The notes under the pieces: model-generated
What the model was told of the DNA's origin: nothing
Database searches by the model: none
What the model saw: only the letters and a program-made list of their open reading frames with translations
Program-made: the position numbers and the translations under genes
In this document: positions 17,636 through 27,386 of the stretch, one piece after another
Layout of the letters: every line of letters begins with the position of its first letter
Position numbering within the stretch: position 1 is the stretch's first letter
NCBI RefSeq assembly: GCF_000196895.1
Contig: NC_014297.1
Coordinates: 2,213,769-2,277,768 of the forward strand
Direction of reading: 5' to 3'
Source of the DNA: Halalkalicoccus jeotgali B3
GTDB taxonomy: Archaea; Halobacteriota; Halobacteria; Halobacteriales; Halalkalicoccaceae
Length of the DNA stretch: 64,000 nucleotides

Positions 17636-19480
17636 CTACGCCTCCGTCTCGGGGGTGTCTCGGGGTTTTTCCGTCGCCTGAGCCTGTTCGAGCCGGTTTT
17701 CGAACCACTCCCACTCCTTGGTGAACTGGCCGTACTTCTTCAGTCCCCAGACGTCGGCGTCCATCACGATCCGGCCCGAGCGATAGGACTGGACCATGTT
17801 GTACAACCAGATCACCTGCCCGAACGCGATCAGTAGCGCTCCGAGCGAGGCGACGACCTGTATCGGGACGAACTCGGCGGGGTAGGTGGCAGAACGCCGT
17901 GGCAGCCCGAGCATCCCCAGTACCAGCATGCCGAACGACAACAGGTTGACCCCGATAAAGGAAAACCAGAAGTGGGCAGCCCCGAGCGTCCGATTGTACA
18001 TCCGCCGACTCATCAGCGGGAACCAGTAGTAGACCGCCGCGAAGACGGCAAACGGGATGGTGCCGGTGATGATGAAGTGGAAATGACCCACGACGTAGTA
18101 GGTGCCGTGGTACAGGAGGTCGACCGGGATCGACCCGAGGAACACCCCTGTCACGCCGCCGAAGATGAGCGTCGAGACGGCACCGATACAAAAGAGCATC
18201 GGCGCCTCCAGTCTGATATCCCCGGTCCACAGCGTGGTCGTCCAGTTGAAGACCTTCACCGCGCTCGGCACCGCGATGGCGATGGTGATCGCCATGAACG
18301 ACGCGCGGATCCGCGGGTCGATGCCCGTCGTGAACATGTGGTGGGCCCACACGCCGAAGGATAGTACCCCGATGGCCATCGTCGAGTAGACGACGAACTT
18401 ATACCCGAAGAGCTTGCGGCCCGCGAACTTCGGGAGGACGAGGCTGATCAACCCGAAGGGGGGCAAGACGAGGATGTAGACCTCGGGGTGGCCGAAAAAC
18501 CAAAAGAGATGCTGAAAGAGGAGGTATCCCCCGTGTTCGACGGCGAAAAACGAGGTTCCGATGTTGCGATCCAGTAGCAACATCAGCAGGGTCGCACCCA
18601 AAAGCGGGAAGGCAAAGAGGATCAGTCCGGCCTGAACGAGCAGCGTCCACGAGAAGATGTCGAGTCGCTCCCAGCCGACGTCGGGCGAGCGCTCGACGAA
18701 GACCGTCGCGATGATGTTGATCGCCCCCAGCGTGGTCCCGATCCCCGAGAGATGTAACCCCAAAAGCGCCATATCGATCTGCGGGTTGACCGTCTGGACC
18801 GACAGGGGCGGGTAGAACGTCCAGGCCACGTCGACGGGCGAGAAGCCGAGAAACAGCGAGGCCATCGCGGGGACGACCGGCCCGAGGACCGTCGCCATCG
18901 CGTCGCTGATGATGCCGAATCGGATCAGAACGGCAGACGGCGGCAGTACCCAGAAGGCGATGGCGTTGATCCGGGGGTAGGCCATATCGTCGGCCCCGAT
19001 CAGAAGTGGGAGGAAGTAGTTCGCCAGCCCGAATAGGATCGGCGTCGCGAAGAGAAACAGCATCGTAATCGCGTGGGTAGTAAAGAGTTCGTTGTACGTC
19101 TGGATCCCGAAGACCTCCGCTTCGGGCGTCAGCAGCTCGGTCCGGGCCATCATCGCGTCGGTGCCACCCCACAGGAACATGAACGCCCCAAAGGTGAGAT
19201 AGAGGATGCCGATGTCGCGGTGGTCAACGGTCGTCAGCCAGCGGATCAGGCCGGTGGGTTTCGAGGTGTCAAAGCCGTAGCCGGTCGCAAAGCCGCCGTC
19301 AGACCGTGTACGCGAAGACGCCGAACCCTCGGCCGTGTCGTCGGTTCGCTCGCCGCCGTCGGTCACGAGGTCGCCGGCGGCGGGTGGGTCCGACGACCGG
19401 TGCAGTCGGTGGGCGAGCCCGCCACAGAGTACGAGTAGGACGACACCCAGCAGTGTCCCCCCGAGGAGTTCAGCGTACAT
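17636..19480 (-). CDS. ctaD: Haem-copper terminal oxidase subunit I
   Basis: This 614-residue membrane protein has about 12-13 helices and reduces O2 to water while pumping protons. Low-spin haem ligand His lies in TTHAITMLFLF. The CuB region and Tyr crosslink are in FGHPEVYILVLPPFG, further ligands are in AHHMFTTG, and the paired haem His are in VGHFHFIITG. That is the full set for an A-type oxidase core. The N-terminal 90 residues add one extra helix and an acidic linker. ATG 19480 (MYAELLGG) is preferred over a start 11 codons upstream. Subunits II and III are not in the window, so they must be elsewhere. Confidence 0.93.
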   Translation of the reverse strand: MYAELLGGTLLGVVLLVLCGGLAHRLHRSSDPPAAGDLVTDGGERTDDTAEGSASSRTRSDGGFATGYGFDTSKPTGLIRWLTTVDHRDIGILYLTFGAFMFLWGGTDAMMARTELLTPEAEVFGIQTYNELFTTHAITMLFLFATPILFGLANYFLPLLIGADDMAYPRINAIAFWVLPPSAVLIRFGIISDAMATVLGPVVPAMASLFLGFSPVDVAWTFYPPLSVQTVNPQIDMALLGLHLSGIGTTLGAINIIATVFVERSPDVGWERLDIFSWTLLVQAGLILFAFPLLGATLLMLLLDRNIGTSFFAVEHGGYLLFQHLFWFFGHPEVYILVLPPFGLISLVLPKFAGRKLFGYKFVVYSTMAIGVLSFGVWAHHMFTTGIDPRIRASFMAITIAIAVPSAVKVFNWTTTLWTGDIRLEAPMLFCIGAVSTLIFGGVTGVFLGSIPVDLLYHGTYYVVGHFHFIITGTIPFAVFAAVYYWFPLMSRRMYNRTLGAAHFWFSFIGVNLLSFGMLVLGMLGLPRRSATYPAEFVPIQVVASLGALLIAFGQVIWLYNMVQSYRSGRIVMDADVWGLKKYGQFTKEWEWFENRLEQAQATEKPRDTPETEA

Positions 19481-19674
19481 GACAGAGACCTCCCGATCCG
19501 GTTCCCGAAGCACTGACGGTCGCGATCGTCGTCGAGTCGTGTGGTTTCGGGGTTCGAATCCGGTACCGGTTCACGCTTCGGAGTCGGGCTGGTAGCCACA
19601 TCAACCTTTGCAGGCGGCGTCGAGGGGCAACCAAACGGGTTTTAAGCCACCACCCCCAACCCGTCGACAAGGCC

Positions 19675-19953
19675 ATGGAGATTCCACGTCGATTCAACAC
19701 GTACTGTCCGTACTGTAACGAACACCACGAACACGAACTGGAGAAAACGAGGACCGGGCGGCAGACCGGCATGAAGTGGATCGACCGCCAGCGCGAGCGC
19801 CAGAGCGGTATCGGCAATGACGGCAAGTTCTCGAAGGTCCCCAGCGGCGGGAAACCGACGAGCAAGACCGACTTCAAGTACCGCTGTGGCGAGTGTGGCA
19901 AAGCCCATCTGCGGGAGGGATGGCGAGCCGGTCGCGTTGACTTCCAGGAGTAA
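19675..19953 (+). CDS. rpl44e: Ribosomal protein L44e
   Basis: This 92-residue large-subunit ribosomal protein is shared by archaea and eukaryotes. It has zinc-binding pairs CPYC (11-14) and CGEC near residue 75, and the L44e core [23 protein letters not shown] 19675 lies about 30 bases after a TATA-like TTTTAAG. It heads a translation cluster with S27e starting two bases after its stop. Confidence 0.97.
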   Translation: MEIPRRFNTYCPYCNEHHEHELEKTRTGRQTGMKWIDRQRERQSGIGNDGKFSKVPSGGKPTSKTDFKYRCGECGKAHLREGWRAGRVDFQE

Positions 19954-19955
19954 GT

Positions 19956-20129
19956 ATGGCAGGAAACTTCTATTCCGTCGAGTGTCCGGACTGCGAGAAC
20001 GAACAGATCGTCTTCGATAAGGCGTCCTCCGAGGTCGCGTGTGCAGTTTGTGGGCACACGCTCGCGCGACCGGCCGGCGGGAAGGCCGAGATCGACGGCG
20101 AGGTCACGGAAACCGTCGAGGCACGATAA
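19956..20129 (+). CDS. rps27e: Ribosomal protein S27e
   Basis: This 57-residue small-subunit protein has one zinc ribbon (CPDC and [11 protein letters not shown]), standard for archaeal S27e. It starts at ATG 19956, two bases after the L44e stop, and its TAA overlaps the ATG of the aIF2alpha gene (TAATG at 20127-20131). The C-terminus ends in an acidic haloarchaeal tail. Confidence 0.96.
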   Translation: MAGNFYSVECPDCENEQIVFDKASSEVACAVCGHTLARPAGGKAEIDGEVTETVEAR

Positions 20130-20929
20130 TGAACTACAGCGGCTGGCCCACACCCGGCGAACTCGTCGTCGGCAAGATCGAGGAGATCGAGGACTTCGGC
20201 GTCTTCGTCGATTTGCTCGAGTACGAGGACAAACAGGGGCTGATCCATATCTCCGAGGTTGCGTCGGGCTGGATCAAGAACGTTCGCGATCACGTCCGCG
20301 TCGGCCAGACCGTCGTCTGTAAGGTCCTCGAGGTTGATAAGGGCTCCCAGCAGATCGACCTCTCGTATAAGGACGTCAACGAACACCAGCGAAAGGACAC
20401 GATCCAGCGCTGGAAGAACGACCAGAAGGCCGACAACTGGATGACGATCGCCTTCGGCGAGGACGTCGACGACGAGACCTACACGACGGTCGCCAACGAG
20501 CTCATCGAGGTCCACGGCGGGCTCTACGAGGGGTTCGAGCAGGCCGCGATCCACGGCCCCGAGGCGCTTTCCGAGACCGACCTCGGCGACGAGCAGGTCG
20601 ATGCGATCGTCGAGACCGCCCGCGAGAACGTCTCGGTGCCCTACGTCACCGTGACGGGCTACGTCGATCTGATCTGCTCGACCGAGGCGGGCGTCGACGC
20701 CGTCAAAGAGGCCCTACAGGCCGCCGAAGGCAACGGGGAAGTGAGCGAGGAGATCGACCTCGAGGTCACCTACGTCGGCGCACCCGAATACCGGATCCGG
20801 GTCCAGGCGCCCAACTACAAGACCGCGGAGTCAGCACTCGAAGCCAGTGCCGAACGCGCGAACGCCGCGATCGGCGAGTTCGGTGGCAGCGGCGAGTTCC
20901 ACCGCGAGCGACGAACCGACGACGAGTAA
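20129..20929 (+). CDS. eif2a: Translation initiation factor aIF2, alpha subunit
   Basis: This 266-residue protein carries an N-terminal S1/OB domain ([19 protein letters not shown] to [13 protein letters not shown]), a helical middle domain and a C-terminal alpha-beta domain that binds aIF2gamma. It helps deliver initiator tRNA-Met to the ribosome. ATG 20129 overlaps the S27e stop; the upstream in-frame extension lies inside rps27e. Gene order L44e-S27e-aIF2alpha-Nop10-PAC2 is the conserved archaeal arrangement. Confidence 0.97.
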   Translation: MNYSGWPTPGELVVGKIEEIEDFGVFVDLLEYEDKQGLIHISEVASGWIKNVRDHVRVGQTVVCKVLEVDKGSQQIDLSYKDVNEHQRKDTIQRWKNDQKADNWMTIAFGEDVDDETYTTVANELIEVHGGLYEGFEQAAIHGPEALSETDLGDEQVDAIVETARENVSVPYVTVTGYVDLICSTEAGVDAVKEALQAAEGNGEVSEEIDLEVTYVGAPEYRIRVQAPNYKTAESALEASAERANAAIGEFGGSGEFHRERRTDDE

Positions 20930-20931
20930 GC

Positions 20932-21114
20932 GTGAAATCGGACATCCGAGTCTGTCGCGAGTGGCGCGAGCGCCACGAACGCCCGGTGTACACCCTTTCG
21001 ACGAGCTGTCCCGACTGTGGAGCCGAGGCGGTCAACAGCGCCCCGGCGCCCTTTTCGCCCGAGGACCGCTATGGCGAGTACCGACGCGCACTTAAGCGCC
21101 GAGAGCGCGAGTAA
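20932..21114 (+). CDS. nop10: Ribosome biogenesis protein Nop10
   Basis: This 60-residue protein of H/ACA ribonucleoproteins stabilises the Cbf5 pseudouridine synthase. Its features are a short zinc element (CPDCG; other ligand positions look partly replaced), the block PVYTLSTSCPDCG, and the motif APFSPEDRYGEYRR that is diagnostic for Nop10. The GTG start at 20932 lies two bases after the aIF2alpha stop. Confidence 0.95.
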   Translation: MKSDIRVCREWRERHERPVYTLSTSCPDCGAEAVNSAPAPFSPEDRYGEYRRALKRRERE

Positions 21115-21118
21115 CCGT

Positions 21119-21871
21119 ATGAACGACGTAGAGGTCGAGGTCCTCGCAGAACCGGAACTCGACGACCCCGTCCTGGTCGAAGGACTGCCGGGCGTCGGCC
21201 ACGTCGGGACGCTCGTCGCCGAACACCTGATCGAGGAGGGCGAGAGCGAACTCCTCAGACGGATCTACTCGGAGCACCTGCCCCCGCAGGTGACCGTCTC
21301 GGAGACGGGGTTGGCCGAGCTCGTCGCCGTGGAGTGTCACCACGTCGCCATCGGGGACCGAGACCTGCTGGTCGTGACCGGCGACCAACAGGCCGCAAGC
21401 GGCGTCGGTCACTACCGGATCGCCGAAGCAGTCCTCGATATCGCCGGGGAGGTCGGCGTCGGGAGCGTCCTGGCGCTCGGCGGGGTTCCAACGGGCGAAC
21501 TCGTCGAAGAACACGCCGTTCTCGGGGCTGCATCGAGCGAGACGCTGATCGAAACGCTCGAAGACGTGGGCGTGGAGTTCCGCGAGAACGAACCCGAGGG
21601 TGGGATCGTCGGGATCAGCGGGCTGCTCGTGGGACTGGGCGGCCAGCGCGGGCTGACGGCGGCCTGCCTGATGGGCGAAACCAGCGGTTACCTCGTCGAT
21701 CCCAAGAGCGCACAGGCGCTGTTGGGCGTGCTCCAGACACACCTCGATTTCGAGGTCGACCTGACCGAACTCGAAGAGCGTGCCGACGAGATGGAGGACG
21801 TCGTCGCCCGGATGCAGGAGATCGAGGACCAGAACGTCCCGACGGAGGACGACCTGCGCTACATCGGCTGA
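21119..21871 (+). CDS. PAC2 family protein (proteasome assembly chaperone-like)
   Basis: This 250-residue cytosolic protein opens with the PAC2 block DPVLVEGLPGVGHVGTLVAEHLI. It ends with a helical tail (ELEERADEMEDVVARMQEIE). Archaeal PAC2 proteins are relatives of eukaryotic 20S assembly chaperones, though archaeal function is not settled for this member. ATG 21119 is four bases after nop10 ends, and the gene closes the conserved cluster. Confidence 0.9.
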   Translation: MNDVEVEVLAEPELDDPVLVEGLPGVGHVGTLVAEHLIEEGESELLRRIYSEHLPPQVTVSETGLAELVAVECHHVAIGDRDLLVVTGDQQAASGVGHYRIAEAVLDIAGEVGVGSVLALGGVPTGELVEEHAVLGAASSETLIETLEDVGVEFRENEPEGGIVGISGLLVGLGGQRGLTAACLMGETSGYLVDPKSAQALLGVLQTHLDFEVDLTELEERADEMEDVVARMQEIEDQNVPTEDDLRYIG

Positions 21872-21928
21872 CCGGGCGGTCGATCCGCTCTACGAAGCTT
21901 CTTTGCGATCGGATCCCTACCGGGTGGT

Positions 21929-22549
21929 GTGCAGTCGGAGTTCGTGTGGTTCCTCCCGTGGTGGCTCGTCGTCGGCGTCCTGGTCGGGCTCGCCATCGGA
22001 CTCGTGATCGCCGGGGTGTTCGCCGTCGGCGCCCGTCTGTTTCCCGACCGACGACGCGAGCCGATCGCGAGTGGGGAACACAGGAAACACGCGGAGATCC
22101 GGCGTTACCTCCGGGCCATCGACGAACCCTTCGTCGAGAACGGCGAGATCGCGGGGGAGGTCATCGAGTTCTACCTCCCCGAGCGCGACGTGGCGATCAC
22201 CTTCGACGCGCGGGCCTTTTTCCGGATCGAAGCGACCGACACCCACGGCGTGCTCGTCGAACACGAGATGCCGGGCATCCACCTCGGGCGCCGACTCCCC
22301 TTCGAGACGCCGGCGTTGACCGCCGGGGTCGGGACCGACGAGGCCGCGATGGCCGCCTTCGCCACCCTCGGCCTACCGACCGACGCGAACGAGGCCCAAA
22401 TCAAGGCCGCCTATCGCGAGAAGGTAAAGCGCGTCCACCCGGATCAGGGCGGGGATCGCGAGTCCTTCGAGCGGGTGCGGACGGCCTACGCCACCGCCCG
22501 CAGCCACGTCGCCGACGAAGAGGAGAGCGCCGAGGCGCTCGCAACCTGA
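21929..22549 (+). CDS. Membrane-anchored protein with C-terminal J domain
   Basis: This 206-residue protein has one N-terminal helix (WLVVGVLVGLAIGLVIAGVFAVG) and an uncharacterised middle part. A C-terminal J domain at about 130-195 contains the HPD tripeptide (KRVHPDQGGD) needed to stimulate Hsp70. Start is GTG 21929. The anchor suggests it recruits DnaK to the membrane face. No dnaK is nearby. Confidence 0.82.
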   Translation: MQSEFVWFLPWWLVVGVLVGLAIGLVIAGVFAVGARLFPDRRREPIASGEHRKHAEIRRYLRAIDEPFVENGEIAGEVIEFYLPERDVAITFDARAFFRIEATDTHGVLVEHEMPGIHLGRRLPFETPALTAGVGTDEAAMAAFATLGLPTDANEAQIKAAYREKVKRVHPDQGGDRESFERVRTAYATARSHVADEEESAEALAT

Positions 22550-22574
22550 TCTCGGGCGGGAAGCCGACAGGCTC

Positions 22575-23279
22575 ATGCGTGGGGCGACGAACTCCCCGCC
22601 AGTGTTCGAGGACTGTCTGTTCCGGGACCGCGCCGCCTACTTTCCCGACGAGCGCACCCTCGTGCTCGCGGACGTCCACCTCGGTCGGGATCGGGCCTCG
22701 AACGTCGAGTTCTCGCTCGGCGAGCGCGAGGACGTCCTCTCGCGACTCGACGCGCTGCTCTCACGGTTCGACCCCCGCGAGGTCGTCGTCGCGGGCGATC
22801 TGCTCCACGGGTTCGATTCGGTCCCCCACGGGGTCGAACGGAGCCTCCGGGCGTTCGAACGGCACATCGAGGACGGGGGCGCACGCCTCGTCGTGACCCG
22901 CGGCAACCACGATCCGATGCTCGATTCGGTTCTAGAGGGGGTCGTCGCCGACTACTCGATCGGGGCCTCCCTCGCCTGTCACGGCCACGAACGGCCCGAC
23001 CCCGCCGCGGGCTACGTCCACGGGCACATCCACCCCGCGATCACCATCGAGGGACGAAAGCGCCCCTGCTATCTCCGGGGTCCGGCGGCCGACGGCGGCG
23101 AGGTGCTCGTCCTGCCGGCCTTCACGCGGCTGGCCGGGGGCGTCGACGTCGCCCGCGCTGGGTCGTTTCGCTCGCCGTTGCTCGGGGAGCCTGATACCTA
23201 TCGGCCGGTCGTCCTCGACGAGGACGTAGACGAGACCCTCGCGTTCCCGCCGCTGTCGGCGCTCCGATCGCATCTCTGA
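22575..23279 (+). CDS. Metallophosphoesterase, COG1407 (PdeM-like)
   Basis: This 234-residue calcineurin-fold phosphoesterase has metal-binding motifs in order: LADVHLGRD, VVAGDLLHG, TRGNHDPM and GYVHGHIHP. The pattern and length fit COG1407, which in some bacteria is the DNA-repair-associated nuclease PdeM. Start ATG 22575 lies 25 bases after the J-domain gene, so they may be cotranscribed. The substrate here is unknown. It is distinct from the true Mre11 found at 43-44 kb. Confidence 0.87.
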   Translation: MRGATNSPPVFEDCLFRDRAAYFPDERTLVLADVHLGRDRASNVEFSLGEREDVLSRLDALLSRFDPREVVVAGDLLHGFDSVPHGVERSLRAFERHIEDGGARLVVTRGNHDPMLDSVLEGVVADYSIGASLACHGHERPDPAAGYVHGHIHPAITIEGRKRPCYLRGPAADGGEVLVLPAFTRLAGGVDVARAGSFRSPLLGEPDTYRPVVLDEDVDETLAFPPLSALRSHL

Positions 23280-23322
23280 GGAGGAGGGGCCTCGATCACG
23301 CTGGCCGCGTCTCGGGACCCGG

Positions 23323-24567
23323 TCACGCCGAATCCTCGAGGACCGCCTCGGCGGCGACCCGGCCGCTCTCGATCGCACCCTGGATCGAGGACCACTGCGT
23401 GGACTCGCCTGCGAGATAGACCGGTCCCTCGGGGTCGCGGACGTCGGGTAGGTCCCTGTAGAAGCCCGGCGGCTGGGCGAACTGCGAGAAGGGGAGCCGG
23501 TCGGTGTGTAACAGCGAGAGCGAATCGACCGAGCGTTCGGGGAACCACGAGGCGAGCGCCTCGCGGGTACGCGCTGTGAGATCCTCGTCGGATCCGTCGG
23601 GTTCGCCGAGAAACGTCGCGCTCAGGAGCGTTTCATCCTCGGGTGCGTACTCCGGGGCGACCGCGGTGTGGGGAACGACGTGGTTTGGCGCGTCGTCGGC
23701 GACGTTGAGTAGCAGGCGCTTCCCGCAGTCGAGGGGTTCGGAGAGCGAATACCACTGGGTGAGACAGCCCCGGGCCTCGGTCGGGATCGAGTCGACGCCC
23801 GTCAGCTCCCGGGCGCGTTTCGGATCGGTCGCGACGACGACGGCGTCGGCCGAAACTGACTCGCCACCACGCGAGACGGTCGTCCCATCGATGGAGTCGA
23901 CCTCGCTGTCGGTTTCGATCGTCGCGCCCGCCCCGCGTGCCGCGTCGGCCAGTTGCTCGGGGATCTCCCCCATCCCCGCGGCGGGGACGGCGATCCGCCC
24001 GCGCGAGAGCATCGCGAAGGTATAGGCGAAGGTGGCGGCCGAACTCGACAGCGCCCGATCGAGCGTGATCCCACCGTAGAAGGGCGCGGCGAAGTGCTCG
24101 ATGAAGTCCTCGGAAAAGCCCCGTTCGAGCAGCGCCGCTCGGATGGTCTGGTCCCCGCCCGAAAAGAGCTCCTCGGGGTCGACGTTCGAGAGCCGTCGAC
24201 GGAGCGCGAGCGTCCGGAGTTTATCGCCCAGCGTTACCTCCCGATTGAGCGCCGACTCGGCGAGCAAGCCGGGGTCCCGAAGCGGGTCCGAGAGCACCGA
24301 GCGCCGTCCGGGCCGGGCGAGACACGCCCCGGGCGTGAAATAGCGCAGGTCGAGCGCGTCGTAGTCGAGTTCGCGTTTTGCGGCGGGGTAGGCGGTAAAG
24401 AGGACCTGAAAGCCCCGATCGAACGTATAGCCGCCCTCGTGGCGCGAGCGCACCCGCCCGCCGACCGCGGGTTCGCGCTCGAACAGCGTTACGTCAGCCC
24501 CTTCGCGTGCGAGGTGGCGAGCACAGACCAGTCCCGCGAGCCCGCCGCCGACGACCACGACGTCCAT
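23323..24567 (-). CDS. FAD-dependent amine-oxidase/phytoene-desaturase-like oxidoreductase
   Basis: This 414-residue flavoprotein has an N-terminal Rossmann dinucleotide motif (VVVGGGLAGLVCARHL, then VTLFEREPAVGGRV). Its C-terminal FAD closing motif (PVYLAGESTQWSSIQGAIESGR) is of the amine oxidase superfamily. In haloarchaea relatives are annotated as protoporphyrinogen oxidase-like or carotenoid desaturase-like. No carotenoid gene is adjacent, so substrate is open. ATG 24567 is well placed; the gene is divergent from thrC with 87 bases between. Confidence 0.85.
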   Translation of the reverse strand: MDVVVVGGGLAGLVCARHLAREGADVTLFEREPAVGGRVRSRHEGGYTFDRGFQVLFTAYPAAKRELDYDALDLRYFTPGACLARPGRRSVLSDPLRDPGLLAESALNREVTLGDKLRTLALRRRLSNVDPEELFSGGDQTIRAALLERGFSEDFIEHFAAPFYGGITLDRALSSSAATFAYTFAMLSRGRIAVPAAGMGEIPEQLADAARGAGATIETDSEVDSIDGTTVSRGGESVSADAVVVATDPKRARELTGVDSIPTEARGCLTQWYSLSEPLDCGKRLLLNVADDAPNHVVPHTAVAPEYAPEDETLLSATFLGEPDGSDEDLTARTREALASWFPERSVDSLSLLHTDRLPFSQFAQPPGFYRDLPDVRDPEGPVYLAGESTQWSSIQGAIESGRVAAEAVLEDSA

Positions 24568-24654
24568 GGCCGGGGGTTCGGCGGCGGGCTACTAAGTCCC
24601 TGCTACCGCCCGATCACAGAGCAAGCCCTTTGTCTCCGGCCGGCAAGCCCCGGT

Positions 24655-25851
<1,197 letters not shown>

Positions 25852-25900
25852 ATTACGGGAGTCGGTATCGTATCGCGATTAGCTGGAACAGATATATGCT

Positions 25901-25914
25901 TTAGCCTCGTCTAA
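25901..25914. promoter_or_regulatory. TTAG-N6-CTAA inverted half-sites near UPF0016 promoter
   Basis: TTAG at 25901-25904 and CTAA at 25911-25914 form a spaced inverted repeat. It sits just after a TATA-like GATATATG (25891-25898) and before the leader ORF at 25928. The half-sites resemble parts of DtxR/MntR-type operators, which is attractive because the downstream gene may move manganese. This is a weak, short match. Confidence 0.3.
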
Positions 25915-25927
25915 CGCGAGTCGATCG

Positions 25928-26005
25928 ATGGCCCTCCGAACGATCGCTCGGTTCGAACACCACACGGACTCGGAGTCGAGACCCCAACGCGGGGAAAAAG
26001 CGTGA
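25928..26005 (+). CDS. Possible 25-codon leader ORF upstream of the UPF0016 gene
   Basis: ATG 25928 opens a 25-codon frame (MALRTIARFEHH...) that ends TGA at 26003-26005 and overlaps the GTG start of the next gene (GTGA). A TATA-like box about 30 bases upstream would make this ATG, not the GTG, the first start of the message. It could couple or control translation of the exporter gene. Composition gives no hint of a folded protein. Confidence 0.35.
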   Translation: MALRTIARFEHHTDSESRPQRGEKA

Positions 26006-26697
26006 GCGGCTGGGTCGAGGTTGCGGCAGTCGCGTTCGTCACCCAGTTGGCCGTGTTGCCCGGCGAGAAGGTCCAGTTCATCATCGCCGGCCTCTCGACG
26101 CGCTACAGCCCGTGGACCGTCGTCGGCGCCGCCGGGCTGGCGTTTGCGGGCTGGACGGCCCTCGAGATCCTCTTCGGTCGGGCACTGCAGACAGTTCTCT
26201 CCCCGACGGCGCTGACCGCGCTGACCGGCGGGTTGTTCCTCCTGTTCGCGGCGTTGCTCTACCGGTCGATGCCCGCGGCCGACGGGGAACGAACCGACGG
26301 GGGGCATACGATACTCACACCGGACCTCGACGCGCCGACCGTGTTCGGGCACGACCTCTCGGACTCCTTCGGCGGGTTCGTCCCGATCTTCCTGCTGATG
26401 GCGAGCGGCGAGTTCGGCGATAAGACCCAGCTCGTCACGATCGGGCTGGCGGCCGAGTACGGCGCGACGAGCGCCATCTGGGTCGGCGAGATGCTTGCGA
26501 TCATCCCGGTGAGCCTCGCCAACGCCTTCTTCTTCCACAAGTTCTCCCGCCGCATCGACCTCCGAAAGGCCCACCTGCTGGGGGCGGTCCTGTTTGCCCT
26601 CTTCGCGCTCGACTCGTTCCTCTCGGTCCTGACGGGCGTCTCCGTCTGGGAGGCGGTCGTGGGGACCGTCTCGACCCTCGTCGGGAGCGTTCTCTGA
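26002..26697 (+). CDS. UPF0016/TMEM165-GDT1 family membrane cation transporter
   Basis: This 231-residue protein has about six helices in two repeats. The second repeat carries the family signature GEFGDKTQ; the first repeat has only PGEKVQFI where E-x-G-D-K/R-S/T is expected, so one half is degenerate. Family members move Mn2+, Ca2+ or H+; bacterial ones export manganese. GTG 26002 is the only reasonable start and overlaps the end of a short leader ORF. It stands alone upstream of a LysE-type exporter on the same strand. Confidence 0.75.
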   Translation: MSGWVEVAAVAFVTQLAVLPGEKVQFIIAGLSTRYSPWTVVGAAGLAFAGWTALEILFGRALQTVLSPTALTALTGGLFLLFAALLYRSMPAADGERTDGGHTILTPDLDAPTVFGHDLSDSFGGFVPIFLLMASGEFGDKTQLVTIGLAAEYGATSAIWVGEMLAIIPVSLANAFFFHKFSRRIDLRKAHLLGAVLFALFALDSFLSVLTGVSVWEAVVGTVSTLVGSVL

Positions 26698-26738
26698 GGG
26701 TACGGTGGAGTTTTGTCGATTCGCCCGAAACGGCCGGC

Positions 26739-27386
26739 GTGACCGGCACTCTCGGCGCGATACTGGCCGGCATCCTGCTCGGACTCTCGCTTGCGGCCCC
26801 GCCGGGGCCGATGAACGCGATCATCGCCGAGGAGAGCGTCCTCCGGGGATGGGATGCGGGCTTCCGGGCGGGACTGGGTGCGATGAGTGCCGACGCCTGC
26901 TTTTTCGTCGTCGCGCTCGCGGGCGTCACCGCCGTGATACGGGAGGCCGAGGCGGTGCGCGCGGGGATGATGGCGGTCGGCGGGTTGCTCATGCTCTACT
27001 TCGCGCTCGACGCCGCGAAAAGCACGGGCGAGTCGGTCGTCGGTACGGATCGGGACCCGAACTCGACGGGGTTTCGCCGGACGTTCGCACTCGCGTTGAC
27101 CAACCCCTATCAGGTCCTCTGGTGGCTCACCGTCGGTGTGACGCTGCTCGATCCGGGCACGCTTGCGGTTCCGGTTCTCGACGAGGTGCACGTCGCGACC
27201 GGGAGCGCGGCCATCGTCGTCGGTTTCTTCGTGGGGATCGGACTGTGGATTACGGCGTTCCCGCTGGTGCTCACGCGGGCGGACCGACGGATCGACGGGT
27301 TCACACCGGCGATAGCCGCGACGAGCGCACTCGTTCTGGCCGGGTTCGGGCTGCTCTTCCTGTATCGGGCGCTTTTCTTACTCTAG
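26739..27386 (+). CDS. LysE family exporter
   Basis: This 215-residue membrane protein has about six helices and an N-terminal family block (LAGILLGLSLAAPPGPMNAIIAEE). LysE/RhtB proteins export amino acids or small ions; LTNPYQVLWWLTVG in the middle is also typical. Start is GTG 26739, and the substrate is not readable from sequence. The stop overlaps the convergent HD gene by 9 bases. Confidence 0.85.
   Translation: MTGTLGAILAGILLGLSLAAPPGPMNAIIAEESVLRGWDAGFRAGLGAMSADACFFVVALAGVTAVIREAEAVRAGMMAVGGLLMLYFALDAAKSTGESVVGTDRDPNSTGFRRTFALALTNPYQVLWWLTVGVTLLDPGTLAVPVLDEVHVATGSAAIVVGFFVGIGLWITAFPLVLTRADRRIDGFTPAIAATSALVLAGFGLLFLYRALFLL

Noticed and set aside
16857..18350. Long minus-strand frame extending the HAH_0734-type gene upstream
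   Set aside because: The upstream part lies in ctaD in another frame and the small plus-strand membrane gene; only the last 88 codons read as a protein.
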